A DNA stretch of 36,181 nucleotides from an uncultured Muribaculaceae bacterium (GCA_910586475.1 CAJUHM010000025.1:1-36181), one strand, 5' to 3'; counted from the stretch's first letter, positions 24,342 through 34,354 are shown. Notes: generated by a model not told the origin, from the letters alone. Translations and numbers: made by a program.

Positions 24342-26510
24342 TTAGCGGATTTTTTCAATTAGAGTTCTGATTGTTGCCATGTTGGACTGGTCGAAGTTGG
24401 GTGCCTTCTTGATACGGTAGACACTGCATGTAAGTCCATTAATTGCATCTTCATCCAATTTGCCCTTTTCGATGAAGTCTTTAGTGACGATGATGCACTG
24501 TTTTTGTATCTTGTCAATAACATTGTAGAAATCCTCCTCCTTGGAGTCTCCAAATGAAGATGTGGCAGCATCAAAGATTAATGGATAATCTTCGTCCCGT
24601 TTCTCCTGAGTGAAATCGGAGATAGCGAAAAGCACTGAGATATACATCACGGTTTTTTGGGAGCCGGATGGTTTCTTTATTTCTGTTCCATTAGAACTCA
24701 ACAACTTAATTTCAGTTGAATCATTCGCTGTTTGAATAAGGCGAACCTCACCATGAAAATCGTTGGCACTGAGCCGAACCATATACTCGTTTGCCTTTTC
24801 TTCCATTTCCAAAAGGAAACGCTGCAGATTATCTTTCTTTGCCTGTGAAAATGCCTTGGAAATCTCCTCAAGGGCAGTGTGAACCTCGCGCATAACCTTT
24901 ACTTGCGAACTTTCCGGATCAAGTTCGTCAAGTTCCTTTTTAAGGTCAGCCATTCTCTTTTCCTGATACTTCAGTTCTGTTTCCAACTCAGACAACCGAA
25001 CAGATGCCCTCTCATGCGAGGTGTAGAGGCCTTTTATGTCATCGAATTGTTTATCAAGTACTGACTCAGATATATTTCCGGATTGAATGAGAAGACGGGT
25101 CTTTTCATCCACGATGTCTTGTATTTTCTGGATAGTCTTTTTGAGGTCATCTTGAAAACGAGCCACAAGCCCTTGGCGGTCAGCTATCTCTTGCGCATAA
25201 CTGGCAACAGCAGCTTCTTGCGTTCCACTCATTGAGACACTCATATTGTGCAGTTGTTCTATAAAGTCATGAGGGAATAGTTCCTGCTCTTCAATTTCTT
25301 TCTTCTGCGATTCCTTTTGTAGTTTTGCTTCAGTGTGACGACGATATTCCTCCAGCTTGTGAACCATGAAAGCGTATGCATCTGAATCCTCTGGGGCTTC
25401 TCGTCCACAGACCTTACAGATGTGGTCGTGAATCATCTCTTCCATCGTCTCTTGGTTGGGAAGATACCATGGCAGTTCAGTAGCTCCATTTGAGAGCGCT
25501 CCGAGCATTTCCTTTGCCGCTTCCAGTTTACCGACCTCAATAGCCTTGGTGCGTTCAAACTCACGATCCATGGCACGTTTTGTCTTGCTCAAAGCCGATA
25601 TTTTTTCTTGGAATATCTTCAAGGTAGGACTAAACGGAGCAAGAATCCACATCCGGTCAAGGAGTGCATGATTGTAGTTGACAGCTCCAATTTGAGCCAT
25701 CAGCTTGTTGCGCTTATCTTCCTGAGTTTTCAGTCGCTCTTTGATGTCGCGATAACGCTGAGAAGCCTCTTGATTATCCTCTAATTGAGACAGAGTCTTG
25801 TTATAGGTATCAATAGAGTCTCTCTTTTCCTTGATGTCTTTACGGGTTATACTGATTTCGGTGCCCACACGAGATATGTCGGATTCAAGTTCTCTTGCGC
25901 GTTGAGCAACTCTCTTGTCAGAGCGCATCTCTTGAAGATAGGCTTTATTGGCTTTCTCTTCAAAATTACTGGTAATTTCTACCAGTTCATCGAACTTACG
26001 AATGTCTGAGAATTTGTCAACCAAATCTTTTAAGGCGGTTTTGTTTTCAAACACGTTAAGCTCAGACTCACCCTTAAACATACTAAATTTCTGTATGAAA
26101 GCATCATAACAACGCTCAATGAGTGCCTTGCCATTGACTGCCTCTCGCTCTATGCCGTTTGTCTCGTATCCTCGATAAACCAGTTGGCCAATCTTGAAAC
26201 TACCATTTTCAAGTTTTTCTATAGTGAAGGATTTCTCTACTGACTTTTCTCCATCGTGGTCAAATTTCATGTAAACGGAAATTTCTTCAACATCTCCGAC
26301 TTCCATCTGAGACCTGCGCATTTCCGACATTTGTTCCATAAGCCCTCTGTCTTTAGTGGTATCGAGCAACCACTGTAGAGCCTCGAAGAAAGTGGTTTTA
26401 CCATCGCCATTATCACCGATAATGACAGTGAGACCATCGGAAAACTCAAAGCGATTGTTGTCGCCATAGTAGCTTCGGAAGTTCTTTATTTTTATTTCTT
26501 TGATTATCAT
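24342..26510 (-). CDS. DndD-like SMC/Rad50-type ATPase
   Basis: The 722-residue protein has an N-terminal ABC half with Walker A GDNGDGKT (32-39). Long coiled coils (about 175-330 and 385-560) flank a zinc-hook-like CKVC at 365-368. The C-terminal half has a degenerate signature PSGSQKT and Walker B PLIFDAATSSFGD with Asp647. This is the architecture of DndD and of Rad50/RecN-like ATPases. In DNA phosphorothioation, DndD is thought to provide ATP-driven DNA structure changes while the DndC partner delivers sulfur. The start overlaps the stop of the 76-aa gene in ATGA. The DndD call rests on the neighbouring DndC-like gene as well as domain layout. Confidence 0.8.
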   Translation of the reverse strand: MIIKEIKIKNFRSYYGDNNRFEFSDGLTVIIGDNGDGKTTFFEALQWLLDTTKDRGLMEQMSEMRRSQMEVGDVEEISVYMKFDHDGEKSVEKSFTIEKLENGSFKIGQLVYRGYETNGIEREAVNGKALIERCYDAFIQKFSMFKGESELNVFENKTALKDLVDKFSDIRKFDELVEITSNFEEKANKAYLQEMRSDKRVAQRARELESDISRVGTEISITRKDIKEKRDSIDTYNKTLSQLEDNQEASQRYRDIKERLKTQEDKRNKLMAQIGAVNYNHALLDRMWILAPFSPTLKIFQEKISALSKTKRAMDREFERTKAIEVGKLEAAKEMLGALSNGATELPWYLPNQETMEEMIHDHICKVCGREAPEDSDAYAFMVHKLEEYRRHTEAKLQKESQKKEIEEQELFPHDFIEQLHNMSVSMSGTQEAAVASYAQEIADRQGLVARFQDDLKKTIQKIQDIVDEKTRLLIQSGNISESVLDKQFDDIKGLYTSHERASVRLSELETELKYQEKRMADLKKELDELDPESSQVKVMREVHTALEEISKAFSQAKKDNLQRFLLEMEEKANEYMVRLSANDFHGEVRLIQTANDSTEIKLLSSNGTEIKKPSGSQKTVMYISVLFAISDFTQEKRDEDYPLIFDAATSSFGDSKEEDFYNVIDKIQKQCIIVTKDFIEKGKLDEDAINGLTCSVYRIKKAPNFDQSNMATIRTLIEKIR

Positions 26511-26737
26511 ACGTTACGTTTTAGATAGTCGTTGACTTCTTTCCACAATTCCCGCTCAGAGGCTCCTTCTCCAACGCGCTTTATGATTTGAGCAACTGTG
26601 TTGATGATATAGTTGTCAGAGTCAAGAGCTGAGTACAATGAACCGATATCAGATGCTGTATAGCCTCCTACTTTCATCAGACGGTCATTCAGAAGAACCG
26701 CCTGAAGCATTTTGTCGTTATTTGAAATGTATGCCAT
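26507..26737 (-). CDS. Small helical protein in the phosphorothioation-type operon
   Basis: This 76-residue, soluble, all-helical-looking protein (MAYISNNDKMLQAVLLNDRL...) has no recognisable motif. It begins 2 nt after the helicase stop and overlaps the DndD-like start by 4 nt, so it is clearly translated in the operon. Small proteins accompany dnd clusters elsewhere; whether this belongs to one of those families cannot be told by eye. Confidence 0.75.
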   Translation of the reverse strand: MAYISNNDKMLQAVLLNDRLMKVGGYTASDIGSLYSALDSDNYIINTVAQIIKRVGEGASERELWKEVNDYLKRNV

Positions 26738-26739
26738 GG

Positions 26740-29022
26740 TTAGAAAAGAGATAAATTAAAATAATCAAGAATCGGAGATAGTTCCTCATACGCAAAATCT
26801 GTATTCTCTGAGAGCAATGCGAAGTCTCGTACACGCTTTAGCTCGGATGCAAGAAGACTACGCTCCATTTTATAACTATCCGCAACTAATGAAATTTCCG
26901 GCACTACAACAAGGTCATGGATAATTGCTCTATGCTTGTCCTTATGTGTGCGCAAAATACGTCCTCGACGCTGAATAAACTGGCGTGGATTACCCGTACT
27001 GGCACAAAAGACTGCCAATTCACTTCGAGGTACATCAACACCTTCATCTAGACATTTCATGGATGTGAGAACTTCAAGTTTGCCAGATGCGAAATCATCC
27101 AAAATCTGATTACGGTCACCTGTCCCGGATATGAATTTCTTCACTGTAGTTGTCGGACTAATGGATTGTACAATCGAAGTATATTGGTCAATCAATGAAT
27201 CTGAGTAGTCATCATCTGAGAGACTTTCCGCTTCATCATAAAGGTCGGCCTCAAAACTATCAGGTTTGTTCCCCTCCGGTACATATACAAGAGTGTACCT
27301 CAAGGAGCCCCGCTCGTTATACCATTCTTGAAGTATTCCATTAAATATCAACTGCTTATTAGCTGCCTTGTGAACAATGCGTTTGCGTTTAAGAAGTAGC
27401 CTCATTAGAATGTCATCAGACCCAGGGAAGGAGTCATTGTCGAAGTTGTAAAATTTGGCGAGTTGAAGCGAAATTTTCATATACTCCGACATCTCTTCAT
27501 CAGTAAGTCTGACAAGATGTGGATAATAGTTGTAACGACAAAGATACCCCTTGTCAATAGCCTCTCGCATTGAAAACTCAAATGTGTAGTTCTCCGAGTT
27601 ATCACACCCAAAGAATTTGCGCAACTGTTTGTTACCTCTGTCGTCAAATTGTCGTTCAGGTGTAGCAGACAAGCCTATTCGTCTCACATATTTTACACCC
27701 TCAAGCCTATTCAAGATTCTCGGAGATCCCATATTGTGGACTTCATCTGCAATAAGAAGTAGTTTCTTGTTAATTTTACCGCTTATTGAAATCAAATCTT
27801 TGAAGATGGAATCTCGTGCAAATGAAGCGTATGTTGCAATTATAATATATGAGGGTTCCTGCTCGGAATAGTTAAACTCTTCTTGAAACTTAATCGCGTC
27901 AAGCTCAGATTTCCATGATTTATTCTTCGAGCACACCTTTACAATATGTCCGAAGTTAAATTTCTTACATTCATCCTCCCATTGGTCAACCAACGTCAAT
28001 GTAGGCACAAGGATAATAGCACGATAATACCCTTTGCTCTTATAAATCTCCAACAGGCAGTTTAGTGATGTCAGAGTCTTGCCTGTGCCTGTCGCCATGG
28101 CGAACAGTCCCTTCTGCTTATTCTTTTTCCAATTCTCAAAGGCTTGTTGCTGATATGGACGTGGTCCGGCTGGATATGGAAATCTAGGCTCATTCTCCTT
28201 GGCTTTTTCAATATTCCGAATCTTATCAATCGCCCTCTCTACTTTAGACTTTGTCTTTTGCAGTATACGCTTAATATTATCAGGAATATTTGCCTCGGTA
28301 GCAGACTCAATCAATTCGAGTTCATCATTAAGCAATTCTTCCAGCCCTTTTGATTTGGTTTTAACTGTCGTATATCCTTTCAAGTGCGAAGCATCCACAA
28401 ATTCAACATCATTGTCTTCTCCCTTGAATGCTCTGTCAAATGACTTCTGAATGCCGTTTATTCGACCAACGTCTGCCGGACCATTCCAATCACAGTTGAC
28501 ATTAAGACTTTCCTTATTGTGTATAAGGGCTGTCAGTGAGAAATTAACAGACCCTTCAAACCCAATCTTATTTATGCCGTCGCTGAATGTGCCACATTTG
28601 GTGTGTGCTATCCCACTTCCATTGACCATTCGCACTATCTTGATTTCGATTCGGTCGTTGCGTATAAGCCATGCGAGACATTCAAAGAAATGCTTGTCAC
28701 GCTTATTGAGCGTGTAACTTAGTTGCTCCAGATTTTTCAGGTCAAAGAATGGAAGATCATTACCATCATGAGCCATGGATATGGCTGAGGCATCATCGCA
28801 GCTAAGAATATCGTTGATAATCATGCGCATCTTGCCTCCGTTATAAATAAAGGAGGCAAAGCCGTATGACAAGACATTGATTGCAGACGATGAGAAGAAG
28901 CCAAGCATAAGGTCAAATGATGTGGCATTACATAGTGATTCGGAAAAGAAACCTACCGGCTCCCATTCTGAATTTGTTTGATACCTGAATGATTCAGGCC
29001 ATGTCACATCGGTCTTCAACAT
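26740..29022 (-). CDS. PLD-nuclease/SF2 helicase, phosphorothioation-system restriction type
   Basis: The product has 760 residues from the ATG at 29022, which is 2 nt after the dndC-like stop; a longer reading uses TTG at 29037 and overlaps that gene. The N-terminal region (about 20-185) looks like a phospholipase-D-type nuclease: LMLGFFSSSAINVL, then HTK with GSVNFS, the HxK-type half-motif. A superfamily 2 helicase follows, with MATGTGKT (about residue 312), ADEVHNMG (about 425), GLSATPER, and the motif VI segment FIQRRGRILRTHK. The PLD plus DEAD layout fits the family linked to dnd systems as the restriction helicase (TIGR04095-like, by memory). It would process unmodified or foreign DNA. 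Confidence 0.82.
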   Translation of the reverse strand: MLKTDVTWPESFRYQTNSEWEPVGFFSESLCNATSFDLMLGFFSSSAINVLSYGFASFIYNGGKMRMIINDILSCDDASAISMAHDGNDLPFFDLKNLEQLSYTLNKRDKHFFECLAWLIRNDRIEIKIVRMVNGSGIAHTKCGTFSDGINKIGFEGSVNFSLTALIHNKESLNVNCDWNGPADVGRINGIQKSFDRAFKGEDNDVEFVDASHLKGYTTVKTKSKGLEELLNDELELIESATEANIPDNIKRILQKTKSKVERAIDKIRNIEKAKENEPRFPYPAGPRPYQQQAFENWKKNKQKGLFAMATGTGKTLTSLNCLLEIYKSKGYYRAIILVPTLTLVDQWEDECKKFNFGHIVKVCSKNKSWKSELDAIKFQEEFNYSEQEPSYIIIATYASFARDSIFKDLISISGKINKKLLLIADEVHNMGSPRILNRLEGVKYVRRIGLSATPERQFDDRGNKQLRKFFGCDNSENYTFEFSMREAIDKGYLCRYNYYPHLVRLTDEEMSEYMKISLQLAKFYNFDNDSFPGSDDILMRLLLKRKRIVHKAANKQLIFNGILQEWYNERGSLRYTLVYVPEGNKPDSFEADLYDEAESLSDDDYSDSLIDQYTSIVQSISPTTTVKKFISGTGDRNQILDDFASGKLEVLTSMKCLDEGVDVPRSELAVFCASTGNPRQFIQRRGRILRTHKDKHRAIIHDLVVVPEISLVADSYKMERSLLASELKRVRDFALLSENTDFAYEELSPILDYFNLSLF

Positions 29023-29024
29023 AG

Positions 29025-30137
29025 CTATATAAAGCAATTAGCGCAAAATGCGTCGTTATCTTCATCAGGGTCACCGAATAGGTCAACCAATTTTGAACTT
29101 CCGGCTTTTTTCTTAGCTTCCTGCTTTTTGATAGCATCAAGTTTAATTTGACGCACTCTCTCCGGACGGATAAGATCAGCAAGACTTTCATTTTGGTTCC
29201 AAGTATAACCGTCTTTCTCAAATTCCATGGCTTTGGCAAAAAGATCTGGATGCTGTTCATAAAGCCATATCCATTCAAGTTTTTGTTGGAAGAAGCAGAA
29301 ATAGCAACCTGAACGGCTACGATTGTATGTTCCTACTTTTCCATCCACCTCAAATTCGATAGGTTTATAGTATGCCGGTACACCAACACCACTATCTTCA
29401 AGGATACGGAAAATATCATCTCTGACAAGGATATCATCGTTATCGATTAGAGGAAACTCATCCAACTTACCCACTGGATAGTCAGTTCCTTTGAGAAACT
29501 CAAATACAGCTTTATTGAAGAGTCTTACATCCAAATCCATAAGAGCGTTAGCTTTCTTTCCATAGAAAAAGTCTTTGGTCAGAGGATGCTCCAATATTTT
29601 CAACAGTTCTAATTTAAGCTCGTCAGGGGCGATGCTCATGTATATATCTGTAAATCGTACTATATTATTCTTGTGAACGATAGTATGGATTACATCTATG
29701 CTCCATATATTCTTGCGAAATGGGAAAATCGCTTGAATATTAGGCTTTGTCGAAACATAACCCTCTCGGTCTTCGTCACCTCGAATGCCGACATAGGAGA
29801 TGGTAGGTCTGTCTCCTACGAAACGTTCCATCTCCTGAAGTTTCATTTTCTGAGTACACCATCTTTGTTGCGGTGATGGAAGAAACATGCCGCTTGCTTT
29901 GAGAAAATGCTCAAATGGAGTAGGTTCAGGGCTCCCTTCAGCTGCTCTCAATCTTTTAATACCACCGAGATAGGACTCAAGACGGTTGATCAATAGGTCG
30001 GTTTCTGCCAATTCACAACCTGTGTCTGTATTATAATATTCCACATGAAGATTAGGATACTTCCCCTTCATGTAGATTGCGAGAGCAGCGCTGTCTTTGC
30101 CCCCGGATATTCCAAGTACGTGTCTTACCTCGCTCAT
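29025..30137 (-). CDS. DndC-like PP-loop sulfurtransferase
   Basis: The product has 370 residues from the ATG at 30137, which overlaps the previous stop in ATGA; the upstream in-frame codons belong to the ATPase gene. The PP-loop ATP pyrophosphatase motif GISGGKDSAAL (9-19) activates a substrate by adenylation. Cysteines at 94 (RWCTQK), 278/281 (SGCYFC) and 365/368 (CANC) could hold a 4Fe-4S cluster, as reported for DndC. The family includes PAPS reductases, and the dnd role is to place sulfur into the DNA backbone. No cysteine desulfurase (DndA) is in the window, so a chromosomal IscS-type enzyme may supply sulfur. A PAPS-reductase-like protein with another role, as in some BREX types, is possible but less likely beside a DndD-like ATPase. 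Confidence 0.82.
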   Translation of the reverse strand: MSEVRHVLGISGGKDSAALAIYMKGKYPNLHVEYYNTDTGCELAETDLLINRLESYLGGIKRLRAAEGSPEPTPFEHFLKASGMFLPSPQQRWCTQKMKLQEMERFVGDRPTISYVGIRGDEDREGYVSTKPNIQAIFPFRKNIWSIDVIHTIVHKNNIVRFTDIYMSIAPDELKLELLKILEHPLTKDFFYGKKANALMDLDVRLFNKAVFEFLKGTDYPVGKLDEFPLIDNDDILVRDDIFRILEDSGVGVPAYYKPIEFEVDGKVGTYNRSRSGCYFCFFQQKLEWIWLYEQHPDLFAKAMEFEKDGYTWNQNESLADLIRPERVRQIKLDAIKKQEAKKKAGSSKLVDLFGDPDEDNDAFCANCFI

Positions 30138-33100
30138 TTCACTTTTTCGTTTAGAAGTTTCAGAAGAACACAAATGTTGAACTCATCATCATCCGAAAGT
30201 ATGGATGAGATTTTACTCATAATCTCATCAGCTTGTTTAGCCTTATTTTTAGGTAGACGATATGTTTGAGACTTGGAAAATTTGCCAAGATTTGATGCAA
30301 GCTCAAAATTGAATGCCTCTGCGTCATCATTTAGATTCTGTACGTCTGCAATAGCCGAATATCGTTCCAACTCGCTGAGCATATGAAGAATCTGGTGAAT
30401 CAACAATGGTTCATCACTATCTTTGGTCTCATCAAGTCGTTTGTCGGTTATTACAATGGCAAGTTTCTCTATAAATTCTCGCTTAGTTTCCGAAGGGGCA
30501 ATGATACGGTCAAGGAATGCCCTTGTTTTAGGAGTAAGTATCCTTGGGTCTATCGATTCATAGCGACTCTCTAAAATATCCTTGTACGCCTCATAGTTAT
30601 CGGGGACACCTAAATGAGCTACAATCTTGTCTTCTATTCGATCTATGAAATTATCGTAGCAGGTGTTAAGTTCACGGACTGCATTCCTTATTAGATCAAG
30701 ATACTGAGACGTAAATTCCTCACTATGCAAATCTTTGTAGCCAAGTGCCGCAGGCAAATCTTCAAAGAAGGTTTTGGCAGGATCCTGAGCATTGGACAGT
30801 ACATCCCTGAATTTCGCAGTATATGCATTGTCGAATTTACGTGTCCGTTTTGCATAAGTATTAAGCCCTCTATAAAAATGGAAGAACGGCTTAACGGTCT
30901 CAAGCAATGAATCTGACGACACTTCTACATTGTCATCCTTATGGAGAAACTGACGATAACGCTTGAAAAACTCAAGTTTTACACCGGCTACCTTAAACGC
31001 CTTGATTGAAAAGTCGTTGATACGCTTTTGAATAAGTTCAAAGACTTCCTTATTAATATTTAGGACAAATGTGTTCCCGTTGTATAATGCGAAGTCCTGT
31101 TGATTGATGAAAAGGAAAATGGGAATCCAGAAATCAATCACACCCTGCTTCAACTTATATGGAGCAGCCTTCAGAATCTTGGTGAGTTCAGACAACTTTC
31201 TGGGCTTATCAACAGATGAGTTGATAAACTCCATCGAAGCGGTCCATAATGTCTGGAGTTCCGGTTGCGTTGGTGCTCCAAGAATCCAGTTTCCGTTTTC
31301 ATTAATCCGATGTATCCCTGACTCTCTGAAAAGTGTGAAATAAACAGTTTTCTCCGGAGGAAATCCTTCTATCCCAAATGCCTCTACATCAGATTTGTTC
31401 AGCATTGCGTCAAGCAAGTTGACCCTTGCCAAAGATATGGCCGGACTCAACTTCTGACGGTTGAACAACTCATTGCGAATAATAGGCGTCTTGTCGTAAA
31501 TGATGTCACAAACGTATGAGAGAAGTTTATTGAAATCTCTGACAGACCTTATTTTGACCGACTCTCCTTTGAAATACCATACCACGCTATCGATACCATT
31601 AGTAAGCGCGGTATTTATAGTCTCGTTTAATAGTAGCGTCTCATAGGCCTTCTGTTTTTCGAGTTCAGCCTGTGCTATCCTATCATCAATAGCGACATTG
31701 TCAATCACATATTGCAGCTTCTTGATTTCATGAAGATGTTTTGTAATAGCCTCGGTATTCTTGAAATATCCATATATAGAGGCGCCAGCTGACTTTGAGG
31801 CAGATAATTCTTTTACCTCATCTTCGATTTCCGAGAGTGGAAAAATCAGATGTACAAATCCATCGATATCGCCGGAGGCTTCCACTATAGTGGGCTCGTT
31901 GGATACGCGATACTCAAAATAACGAGGGGTACCTGTTTTATAGTATGAAGCGGTCGCTACTGCGGCCTTCTGCTTGATATACGGAGATATTTCTTCTACC
32001 GAAAGCTGTGGAGTCGGCACGATAGAAGCTGCTTTAAACAATTCACTTTCAATATTGAGATTTGTCCCTTCATATAATATGTATTGTGACTTATATGATG
32101 CAAATCTGATTATCTTTTCAGAAAGTAGCGTTTTTATTGTGGCCTCTACATTATTAATACCGAGGGCATTCTGTCCGTATGTGACAAGAAAATCATCATT
32201 CAACACAATGCCATTGAAGAACATATTGATAAGACCTATTGTCTTTATAATCTTCAGGCAGTCTTTTATGACATTGGCCTCCTGATTAGACCCTTCAATA
32301 CGCTCTATTGCCACTGTAAGCGACCTCCACCCGGTTGAATCGGCATTCATTTCATTTATTGCCGAATAAAAGTGATAGGTCAGATAGTCATATACCTTGG
32401 CTATATTATATGTCAATGAGGCTGTTGCATTAAACTCATTAAGGGAGTCTTCACCTTTAGCAGTTAGGAAAGAAAACAAGGAACGCTCGTTTTGTCCATA
32501 TCTCTGGACAGCAAGAGTGAGGCACACCGCAGAGATTGGATCGAGAGGATAGAGAAGTTTTGCCGTTTTTAGGCTGAACGTATTGCTGAGAATTTTACTT
32601 CTTTGCCCAAGGTCATATAGGAGATTCAGACTGATATCTTCTGAGCATGTTATGTGCTTATGTTCACTTAGCTGCTTTGCTGTTAGATAGATAAGTTGCT
32701 CAACAGGTTCAGCGAAGACAATCTCCTGAAAACGGCCCTTTACTTTTTGCCATTCGTTTCTCTGTGTTTCACTTAGTTTATAAGCATAACTTCCGAAGTT
32801 CTGATGTAGCGTGGTTATAAGTATTATGTTTCTACTCGGTACATTTACGAATTCAGAAAGTTTCTGTAGGAAATACAGTTCCTTTTCGGGGTTGTTATTA
32901 GCGGCGTGCTCAAGCACTTTACCAAACTCATCAACGACAATGATTAAAAACTTGTTGCGCTTTCGGATTGCTTGATAATACTGGTTAAGAGCATCAATTG
33001 AGTTGCTGTTAAGACTCTCAAGTTTGGATGCCAGTAATGTGCTTAGCGATGAATAGTCGCCTACTATATTCAGAAATTCAAAACCAGAGGTAGAGCCGAG

Positions 33101-33328
33101 GACATTTCTTTTGATAAGCCGATTTGCACCGGATGTCAAATCATCTTCCAAAGCAAGTATGAAGCTGGACTTCCCGGTGCCATAGGTGCCGATAATTGAG
33201 AATGAATGGTGGCCAGAATTGTAACTATTTACAATGTTTCCAGCTACCATCCGGGCATTTTCCGTTATGATATATCGGAAATCCGCTGCTGTATTTAGTT
33301 CTATATTTACTGATGGAATATAGCTCAT
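30134..33328 (-). CDS. Large P-loop ATPase of the phosphorothioation-type system
   Basis: The 1064-residue protein has an N-terminal AAA/STAND-like ATPase with Walker A GTYGTGKSS (47-55) and Walker B FLIIVVDEFGK (Asp133, Glu134). Arg-rich helical regions follow (about 145-330). The remaining 700 residues are mostly helical with no motif I can name, resembling the very large ATPases of BREX/Dnd-type defence operons (BrxC or DptH-like in size and layout only). It starts 4 nt inside the end of the DUF4007 gene and overlaps the dndC-like gene the same way. It may act as the DNA-engaging effector or sensor ATPase (inference). Confidence 0.78.
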   Translation of the reverse strand: MSYIPSVNIELNTAADFRYIITENARMVAGNIVNSYNSGHHSFSIIGTYGTGKSSFILALEDDLTSGANRLIKRNVLGSTSGFEFLNIVGDYSSLSTLLASKLESLNSNSIDALNQYYQAIRKRNKFLIIVVDEFGKVLEHAANNNPEKELYFLQKLSEFVNVPSRNIILITTLHQNFGSYAYKLSETQRNEWQKVKGRFQEIVFAEPVEQLIYLTAKQLSEHKHITCSEDISLNLLYDLGQRSKILSNTFSLKTAKLLYPLDPISAVCLTLAVQRYGQNERSLFSFLTAKGEDSLNEFNATASLTYNIAKVYDYLTYHFYSAINEMNADSTGWRSLTVAIERIEGSNQEANVIKDCLKIIKTIGLINMFFNGIVLNDDFLVTYGQNALGINNVEATIKTLLSEKIIRFASYKSQYILYEGTNLNIESELFKAASIVPTPQLSVEEISPYIKQKAAVATASYYKTGTPRYFEYRVSNEPTIVEASGDIDGFVHLIFPLSEIEDEVKELSASKSAGASIYGYFKNTEAITKHLHEIKKLQYVIDNVAIDDRIAQAELEKQKAYETLLLNETINTALTNGIDSVVWYFKGESVKIRSVRDFNKLLSYVCDIIYDKTPIIRNELFNRQKLSPAISLARVNLLDAMLNKSDVEAFGIEGFPPEKTVYFTLFRESGIHRINENGNWILGAPTQPELQTLWTASMEFINSSVDKPRKLSELTKILKAAPYKLKQGVIDFWIPIFLFINQQDFALYNGNTFVLNINKEVFELIQKRINDFSIKAFKVAGVKLEFFKRYRQFLHKDDNVEVSSDSLLETVKPFFHFYRGLNTYAKRTRKFDNAYTAKFRDVLSNAQDPAKTFFEDLPAALGYKDLHSEEFTSQYLDLIRNAVRELNTCYDNFIDRIEDKIVAHLGVPDNYEAYKDILESRYESIDPRILTPKTRAFLDRIIAPSETKREFIEKLAIVITDKRLDETKDSDEPLLIHQILHMLSELERYSAIADVQNLNDDAEAFNFELASNLGKFSKSQTYRLPKNKAKQADEIMSKISSILSDDDEFNICVLLKLLNEKVK

Positions 33329-34170
33329 AACGAATCGTAGTAATTATCCAGAACATTAAATCTGTTGAACTCTCCTATAAACTGGACATTTTTAATACCA
33401 CTGTTATCGGAGAATACAACCTTCCCGGGGTAAAGTTTCTCTATTTTACGGATTATCTCTATGAGCGACACTATTGGTAAACAGAACACAAGAGACAGCT
33501 TCTGGAGTACATCAAAAGATAACGTTTTATCCCCTCCGCTCAATGTGAGGAGGGCGAATAGAACGACATCGGGTGCGATATCTTCAGGCTCAGTCACTCG
33601 ATAAGAATATGCGTCAGAATCTTTATTGACAATAAGACCAAGCCCTATTAATAAGGCAGAGAAGTCTTCAATGTTCTTTAAATCTTTTGGGGCTACATAA
33701 TTTTTCAAGAGCACACCGATGTCTTTTTTTACGGTGTTTTCGTTGTAGACATTTCTTTGTTCTAGAACCGAACATTTACGTTTGATGAAATTGCGTAGTT
33801 CATCTTTTGAGAACTCCTTTTTCTCTCGCTGATACTCTACAAACGTTAGGTTATAGATACTGGCCACACCTGTCATGACAAGAAGAAAATGAAGAACCCA
33901 AAGAGTGTTAAGGTCCTCCGCATAGGGATCACGCCCATATTCAGTATCAAAAAGGAAGTCTGCTATGCCATTAAGTTCATCCGATTGGCTTAATCCAAAA
34001 GCGCGAAGCCAAAATCGGATGGACGCAACCATATTCTTGCCGACTCCAAGCTTCGCCACGGAATCATTGTCCGTGAAGTGGTTGCCAGCAAGAAGATAGT
34101 CATATCCCTTTTTTAGCCAAAGAGATTTACAATGGAAGGACTCATGTCCCGAAAAACTATATCTGCTCAA
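33325..34170 (-). CDS. DUF4007-family protein, first gene of the phosphorothioation-type operon
   Basis: The 281-residue protein opens with RYSFSGHESFHCKSLWLKKG and then LGVGKNMVASIRFWL, the hallmark of DUF4007. I recall this family beside PAPS-reductase-like (DndC) genes. Its function is not established; the compact helical N-terminal part could be a winged-helix-like DNA or partner-binding region. It starts the seven-gene leftward operon, whose leader carries one of two copies of a 16-bp palindromic element (34202-34217). It could be the regulator of that site or a structural component; the sequence does not decide. Confidence 0.85.
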   Translation of the reverse strand: MSRYSFSGHESFHCKSLWLKKGYDYLLAGNHFTDNDSVAKLGVGKNMVASIRFWLRAFGLSQSDELNGIADFLFDTEYGRDPYAEDLNTLWVLHFLLVMTGVASIYNLTFVEYQREKKEFSKDELRNFIKRKCSVLEQRNVYNENTVKKDIGVLLKNYVAPKDLKNIEDFSALLIGLGLIVNKDSDAYSYRVTEPEDIAPDVVLFALLTLSGGDKTLSFDVLQKLSLVFCLPIVSLIEIIRKIEKLYPGKVVFSDNSGIKNVQFIGEFNRFNVLDNYYDSL

Positions 34171-34176
34171 AATGTT

Positions 34177-34230
34177 ACTGGTCTATTTTATTATCTCATT
34201 CTCTCTTTGCAAGAGAGAATGATGACCAGT
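34177..34230. repeat. Nested inverted repeat in the operon leader
   Basis: TCATTCTCTCTT (34196-34207) and AAGAGAGAATGA (34211-34222) are perfect 12-bp arms around TGC. Outer arms ACTGGTC (34177-34183) and GACCAGT (34224-34230) are also perfect. It lies just upstream of the DUF4007 ATG and contains operator copy 1. Confidence 0.7.
34202..34217. promoter_or_regulatory. Candidate operator copy 1 (leftward operon)
   Basis: TCTCTTTGCAAGAGAG is a near-palindrome 32 bp before the first ATG of the leftward defence operon. The same 16 bp appear in inverted orientation at 34375-34390, before the divergent gene. Palindromic, duplicated and leader-positioned, it fits a dimeric repressor site. Confidence 0.55.
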
Positions 34231-34354
34231 TTGATGTTTATAATCAAGATATTATGTTGCTCCTTATAGTATATTCGCTAAACTCATCACGAAGATTCAA
34301 AGCTTTCAATTCAAAAAATCAGCGAATTACACTCTAAATCTCAGAGAAAATGAG

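Noticed and set aside
29025..33328. BREX type 4 (also has a PAPS-reductase-like gene)
   Set aside because: No PglZ or BrxL-like gene is present, while DndD-like and DUF4007 genes are.
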